9,268 nt of DNA from Thermoprotei archaeon (GTDB lineage: Archaea; Thermoproteota; Thermoprotei_A; Sulfolobales; Ignisphaeraceae). This document shows, piece by piece, positions 6,016-9,268 of this stretch. The notes under the pieces were generated by a model, which had not been told where the DNA came from, ran no database searches, and saw only the letters and a list, made by a program, of their open reading frames with translations. A program made the translations under genes and the position numbers. The stretch spans positions 1 to 9,268 of the forward strand of contig QMWT01000039.1 of NCBI GenBank assembly GCA_003661775.1. Direction: 5' to 3'. Numbering within the stretch: position 1 is the first letter of the stretch; every line of letters starts with the position of its first letter.

Positions 6016-6065
6016 AACCAGTATATTAACCTATAATTTAGGAAAGACAGCAGGATACGGGGAAT
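6016..6065. promoter_or_regulatory. Divergent promoter region, aIF2-beta cluster and methylthiotransferase
   Basis: Fifty bases hold two TATA-like elements almost back to back. GTATATTAA (6021-6029, read as TTAATATAC on the minus strand) would start the aIF2-beta RNA near 6000. CTATAATTT (6031-6039) would start the plus-strand RNA near 6061, about 5 nt before ATG 6066, giving a nearly leaderless mRNA. Bound TBP/TFB complexes on such close boxes might exclude each other, so the two units could be expressed reciprocally; this is inference. Confidence 0.55.
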
Positions 6066-7370
6066 ATGACTAGGGTATATATAGAGACCTACGGATGTGC
6101 GCTCAACAGGGGAGACACTGGGCTAATGAAGAGTCTACTCGTAAGAGCAGGATACGAACTTGTCGAAGATCCTGAAGATGCTGATGTGATCATACTCAAT
6201 ACATGCGTAGTTAGGTACGACACTGAGGTTAGAATGCTTAAGAGGATTAATGCTCTTTACCAAGCAGCTTTGAAGAAGGGTAAGAAGTTAATAGTTGCAG
6301 GATGCATGGCCAAAGCATTGCCCTTCACAATCCACGCAACAGCCCCGAAGGCTATACTCCTATCACCACAAAACATCCATAGAGTAGTAGAGGTAGTTAG
6401 ATCGGCTGCCCCCGGCGAGAAGTTCATCGATGGCACTAAAGCATATCCAGGTATCCCTACATACTCAGAAGGGGTAAGAGCCACCATACCCGTATCCGAG
6501 GGTTGCTTGGATAACTGTTCCTTCTGCATAGTTAAGATCGCTAGAAGAGACCTTAAGAGCATTCCAATAGAGAAGGTGGTGGCTGCCGTTAGCCAGCTAG
6601 TGAAGAGAGGCGTAGTTGAGATCGAGATCACAGGTCAAGATCTTGGAGTATATGGCTATGATATATATGGAAGGTCTGCATTAACTGATCTGATCGAAAC
6701 TATAATTTCGAAGGTTGAAGGAGATTACGTCATAAGGATCGGACAGATAAATCCACAGTGGCTATCGAAATTTTTAGACGAGCTCGTAAACGTATTGAAG
6801 GATAGACATGTCTATAAATACCTACACATACCAGTACAGAGCGGCGATAACAAGGTTCTTAAGGTAATGAACAGGAGATACTCCGTCGAAGAGTTCGAAG
6901 ATATTGTCATGTATCTACGTAGAAAGATTACAGGTATACAGATAGCTACTGACATAATCGTAGGTCACCCAAGAGAGGATGAGAAAGCCTTCACAAATAC
7001 TATAGAGCTGTTAACCAGGCTTGAAATAGACCGTGTGCACATAGCTCGCTATAGTCCACGTCCTTTCACATCTGCCGCCTCCATGCCGCAAATTCCAGAT
7101 CCTATCAAAAAGCAGAGGAGCCGAAAACTTGAGCAGATATATGAGGCGGTAGGCTTGAGCCTAAATTCTGAGTATGTAGGTTCACTAGCAGAAGTGCTGA
7201 TAACAGAGCGTGGATTAAGGCCGAAAACTGTTGTTGGACGTCTATACAATTATAGACCAGTCGTACTTAGAGGTGAAGCATCTAAACTTCTTGGAAAGAA
7301 AGCCATTGTAGAAGTGAAAAAAGCTACGTTCTTCGACCTAAGAGGTGAATTATTAAAACTACTAGATTAA
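6066..7370 (+). CDS. Archaeal MiaB-like tRNA t6A37 methylthiotransferase (radical SAM)
   Basis: A 434-residue methylthiotransferase of the e-MtaB/CDKAL1 type, which converts t6A37 to ms2t6A37 in tRNAs that read ANN codons. Three domains are visible. The N-terminal UPF0004 domain has the auxiliary [4Fe-4S] cysteines C11 (TYGCALN), C47 (NTCVV) and C80 (AGCMAK). The radical SAM domain has the cluster motif CLDNCSFC (C147, C151, C154), followed by EITGQDLGVYG and IPVQSGDNKVLKVMNRRY. A TRAM-like RNA-binding domain occupies about residues 367-432. All cluster cysteines are present. The archaeal/eukaryotic subfamily is chosen over bacterial MiaB or RimO from overall pattern and host; the exact substrate is inferred. 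ATG 6066 lies about 30 nt from a TATA-like box and has no usual Shine-Dalgarno, so the message is probably leaderless. tRNA-Arg(TCT) in this window is a plausible substrate. The C/D sRNA follows 12 nt after the stop. Confidence 0.95.
   Translation: MTRVYIETYGCALNRGDTGLMKSLLVRAGYELVEDPEDADVIILNTCVVRYDTEVRMLKRINALYQAALKKGKKLIVAGCMAKALPFTIHATAPKAILLSPQNIHRVVEVVRSAAPGEKFIDGTKAYPGIPTYSEGVRATIPVSEGCLDNCSFCIVKIARRDLKSIPIEKVVAAVSQLVKRGVVEIEITGQDLGVYGYDIYGRSALTDLIETIISKVEGDYVIRIGQINPQWLSKFLDELVNVLKDRHVYKYLHIPVQSGDNKVLKVMNRRYSVEEFEDIVMYLRRKITGIQIATDIIVGHPREDEKAFTNTIELLTRLEIDRVHIARYSPRPFTSAASMPQIPDPIKKQRSRKLEQIYEAVGLSLNSEYVGSLAEVLITERGLRPKTVVGRLYNYRPVVLRGEASKLLGKKAIVEVKKATFFDLRGELLKLLD
7351..7358 (+). 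promoter_or_regulatory. Possible TATA box for the C/D sRNA
   Basis: TATTAAAA lies within the last codons of the methylthiotransferase gene, centred about 26 nt before position 7380, where the sRNA would be expected to begin. An independent promoter is therefore possible, besides co-transcription. Confidence 0.4.
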
Positions 7371-7379
7371 CTATTCTAG

Positions 7380-7436
7380 GTGGATGATGAGCTCGGTTTT
7401 AGGTGATAGGTGATCGGGGTCTTGAGTGCTGATCTC
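7380..7436 (+). ncRNA. Box C/D sRNA, 2'-O-methylation guide
   Basis: Canonical archaeal geometry is visible: box C ATGATGA (7384-7390, perfect), a 12-nt guide (7391-7402), box D' GTGA (7403-7406, 3 of 4), a 3-nt spacer, box C' GTGATCG (7410-7416, 5 of 7), a second 12-nt guide (7417-7428) and box D CTGA (7429-7432, perfect). Such RNAs assemble with L7Ae, Nop5 and fibrillarin. The D guide GGGTCTTGAGTG is complementary over 10 bp to CTCAAGACCC, the expected anticodon loop plus 3' stem of tRNA-Leu(CAA), placing C34 opposite the fifth base upstream of box D. The D' guide GCTCGGTTTTAG would target an A in CTAAAACCGAGC; I cannot assign that target. The terminal stem is short or absent, as often seen in Crenarchaeota. 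Target assignments are inference because the tRNA-Leu gene is not in the window. Confidence 0.82.
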
Positions 7437-7517
7437 AAAGAAGTATTCCCTAGTACTCAATAAGGTGAATTCTGGCTAGGTTCTGTACAAAATTGTTCTG
7501 ATCAAAACAGATTATTA

Positions 7518-8513
7518 TTAAAGAAATATGGGATTGCTCCAAGCCTTGCGCCCTCTTGCATCCGCGACTTCCAACCTTATGTAGCCTTCCCACTTACCGT
7601 TTTCGACAACTAGCCTCTTTATCCTATCATCTTCAACATGAGTCTCTATGCTTGTTTTACCTAGCGAAACCGTTATACACAGTCCATCGGAGTTTACATT
7701 GTTAATACTAATCTCGTAACCGTTTCTTTCATCTATCTTGCTCAACCATTTTATAGTGTTCATATCAACAGGCAATCCCCTACCATTACTGGATATCACG
7801 CTTATTCTCTTAACACCCTCGGTCTCAACCTCCAACACTCCATGATCATATCTGATCTTCGTGAACGCAGGTCCAGTACTCGAATAGAACCTTCCTTCTT
7901 TCAACGATTTCAACACGTGATCGAGGTCTACATCTTCCGCATGCACGACCACCCAACCACCATCAGCGTCTAGTGGGGGTAGGAGATATCTATGGGCATC
8001 GTCTACAGCTACACCCCATACTTTAACTCCTCTTGTTAGCAGCGAATCCCATATATGGAGGGAAAACCCTTTTGAAACCTCTACTTCACATCCGTAGTTG
8101 AAGATCTCGATAGCGGTGAACCCTCGTAGTTTGACCAAGTCTTGATGTACAGCTCCGCTCCAGTAAGGATGTGCTACTATAGCTATACCACCACCACTAT
8201 TGATGTAGTCTATAACCTCCTGAACATCTCTTATCCTCAATACGCGCTCATCGTCTAGCCCCACCGCTAATATGTGATAGGGTTCTCCCAGTAATGTCCG
8301 TCCACATGACAGCTCTACTCCGGGCACCACTAGGAGATCCTTACGGTTTTTGACACGCGTTATTTTGCCGTGGTCTGTTAATACAATAACGCTATAGCCC
8401 CTCTTGCCATAATATTCAACGACTTTTTCTGGAGGTAGCAAACCGTCGGAGTTTGATGTATGGGTATGAAGAGCTGCTTTGATCCGCAAACCATGCGAAC
8501 TATCCAAATACAT
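7518..8513 (-). CDS. PHP-domain metal-dependent hydrolase-like protein
   Basis: A 331-residue protein with an N-terminal PHP domain, a metal-dependent phosphoesterase fold. The metal-ligand motifs appear in order: HTHTSNSDG (H16, H18, D23), LTDHG (D47, H48), GVELS (E67), H80, AHPYW (H115) and VDDAH (D172, H174), so the site looks complete. Residues after about 215 contain no PHP motif and look beta-rich, likely a separate C-terminal domain. No signal peptide or polymerase domain is present, which argues against a PolX or DnaE relation. The substrate is unknown; phosphatase or nuclease activity are both possible for the family. ATG 8511-8513 is supported by GAGGTG 7 nt upstream. Downstream of the stop the minus strand has short T runs (7504-7507, 7489-7492) that may contribute to termination. 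Divergent from pyrH, 96 bp apart. Confidence 0.88.
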   Translation of the reverse strand: MYLDSSHGLRIKAALHTHTSNSDGLLPPEKVVEYYGKRGYSVIVLTDHGKITRVKNRKDLLVVPGVELSCGRTLLGEPYHILAVGLDDERVLRIRDVQEVIDYINSGGGIAIVAHPYWSGAVHQDLVKLRGFTAIEIFNYGCEVEVSKGFSLHIWDSLLTRGVKVWGVAVDDAHRYLLPPLDADGGWVVVHAEDVDLDHVLKSLKEGRFYSSTGPAFTKIRYDHGVLEVETEGVKRISVISSNGRGLPVDMNTIKWLSKIDERNGYEISINNVNSDGLCITVSLGKTSIETHVEDDRIKRLVVENGKWEGYIRLEVADARGRKAWSNPIFL

Positions 8514-8520
8514 GATCTAG

Positions 8521-8526
8521 CACCTC
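8521..8526 (-). promoter_or_regulatory. Shine-Dalgarno of the PHP gene
   Basis: GAGGTG on the minus strand with a 7-nt spacer to ATG 8511-8513. It is the clearest ribosome-binding site in the window, contrasting with the leaderless look of the divergent pyrH. Confidence 0.7.
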
Positions 8527-8576
8527 GAATAACCCAACATACACCTTTCCGTACCCTAGGTTCATAGTCTCGCAAC

Positions 8577-8589
8577 TTTAAGTTAAATA
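8577..8589 (+). promoter_or_regulatory. TATA box of pyrH, leaderless start
   Basis: The AT-rich TTTAAGTTAAATA is centred about 26 nt upstream of ATG 8610, exactly the distance expected from archaeal TATA to transcription start. No Shine-Dalgarno is visible between them, so the mRNA probably begins at or next to the ATG. Confidence 0.6.
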
Positions 8590-8609
8590 GGGATGCAGTG
8601 TTGCCTTCG

Positions 8610-9268
8610 ATGCCGGGTTCAAAAAGTGCTGTGCTCAAGGTCTCTGGCAAGATCATAAATCCAGAGAATCCGCATTACGTTAAGATGTACAGCGAGGTCC
8701 TCGAACAGCTACATGGCGAAGGGATGAAGATCGTTGTAGTTGTAGGAGGTGGACCTATAGCACGTAGGTATATAGAGTGCCTAAGAGGTTTCAGGACTAC
8801 ACAAGCTCAACTAGATATAATTGGGATAGAGGTATCGAGACTGAATGCCTGGCTCTTAGCGTTGGCATTGCGAGAACGAGCTTACAAACCGATCCCACGT
8901 AACATAGATGAAATACTTAGAGCTTGGTCTACAGATAAAATAATCGTAGTAGGAGGTCTGCAGCCGGGACAATCAACGGCAGGAACGGCAGCTGTGATCG
9001 CGGAGGTACTAAACATTAAGAGGATTCTTTACGCTACTGATGTCGACGGTATTTACGATAAAGACCCGAAACGCCACCCAGATGCCCGAATTCTTAGAAG
9101 TGTAAAAGTGGATGAGCTGAGGAGATACTTGGCACAGAAATTCGAAGCAGGCCACTACGAGCTTCTTGACCCGATAGCCATGGAAATAGTAAAACGGGCC
9201 GGCATGGAAGTGCTGGTGTTCAAAGGTACAGAGAGAGAACAGCTTATCAAGGCTTTTAAGAGCTCAGA
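8610..9268 (+). CDS. pyrH: UMP kinase (archaeal PyrH), 3' end cut by window
   Basis: Uridylate kinase of the amino-acid-kinase family, converting UMP and ATP to UDP in pyrimidine synthesis, cytosolic. The frame is open to the window end with 219 complete codons. Archaeal PyrH is about 220-230 residues, so only a few codons are missing. Visible motifs: N-terminal VLKVSGKIINPEN (8-20), the glycine-rich VVVGGGPIARRYI (about 45-57), GGLQPGQSTAGTAAVIAEVL in the middle, and ATDVDGIYDKDPKRHPDARIL, the nucleotide-binding and UMPK-typical segment. The archaeal form is indicated by GGLQPGQST and the short length. The start is ATG 8610, chosen because of the TATA spacing; GTG 8598 and TTG 8601 are in frame but would lie upstream of the predicted transcript start. 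Not overlapped by the divergent PHP gene. Confidence 0.95.
   Translation, partial: MPGSKSAVLKVSGKIINPENPHYVKMYSEVLEQLHGEGMKIVVVVGGGPIARRYIECLRGFRTTQAQLDIIGIEVSRLNAWLLALALRERAYKPIPRNIDEILRAWSTDKIIVVGGLQPGQSTAGTAAVIAEVLNIKRILYATDVDGIYDKDPKRHPDARILRSVKVDELRRYLAQKFEAGHYELLDPIAMEIVKRAGMEVLVFKGTEREQLIKAFKSS

Noticed and set aside
6257..6631. Minus-strand open frame inside the methylthiotransferase gene
   Set aside because: Antisense to the cluster-binding region of a clear radical SAM enzyme; composition is not protein-like.
8378..8656. Minus-strand 92-codon open frame overlapping the PHP and pyrH starts
   Set aside because: It overlaps two well-supported genes and their promoters, and has no recognisable motif.

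Overview
The window reads as hyperthermophilic Thermoproteota (Crenarchaeota) chromosome, probably Desulfurococcales-like; the order is an inference. Evidence: archaeal-type information-processing proteins (Nmd3, aIF1A, aIF2-beta, Rio1, a two-KH Dim2/Pno1 homologue), an archaeal UMP kinase, a tRNA-Trp gene with a BHB-type intron, encoded CCA ends on both tRNAs, TATA-type promoters with leaderless or GGTG-type starts, and a box C/D sRNA. I see no mobile element, CRISPR array or horizontally acquired block. It is dense core genome.

Layout. Bases 1-1763 (+) hold the 3' two thirds of alaS, followed 35 nt later by tRNA-Arg(TCT). A 386-nt stretch without a recognisable gene separates it from tRNA-Trp(CCA), on the minus strand with a 61-nt intron. 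Bases 2457-6015 (minus) hold six genes in one direction: aIF2-beta, a DUF424 protein, Nmd3, aIF1A, Rio1 kinase and the KH protein. This is a translation-initiation and ribosome-maturation cluster with short gaps and one 7-nt overlap. A 50-bp divergent promoter region separates it from an archaeal MiaB-like tRNA methylthiotransferase (6066-7370, +). A canonical box C/D sRNA lies about 12 nt beyond that gene's stop. A PHP-domain metallohydrolase-like gene (minus) and a nearly complete leaderless pyrH (+) finish the window.

The theme is translation: tRNA charging (AlaRS), two tRNAs, anticodon-loop modification (methylthiolation at position 37, plus two RNA guides predicted to direct 2'-O-methylation at position 34), initiation factors and subunit maturation. 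The most interesting signals are non-coding. First, the tRNA-Trp intron has two segments perfectly complementary to its own anticodon arm, placed so that the N+5 rule points to C34 and C39, although its C/D boxes are degenerate. Second, the box C/D sRNA downstream of the methylthiotransferase has a D guide matching the expected anticodon loop of tRNA-Leu(CAA), with C34 at the N+5 position.
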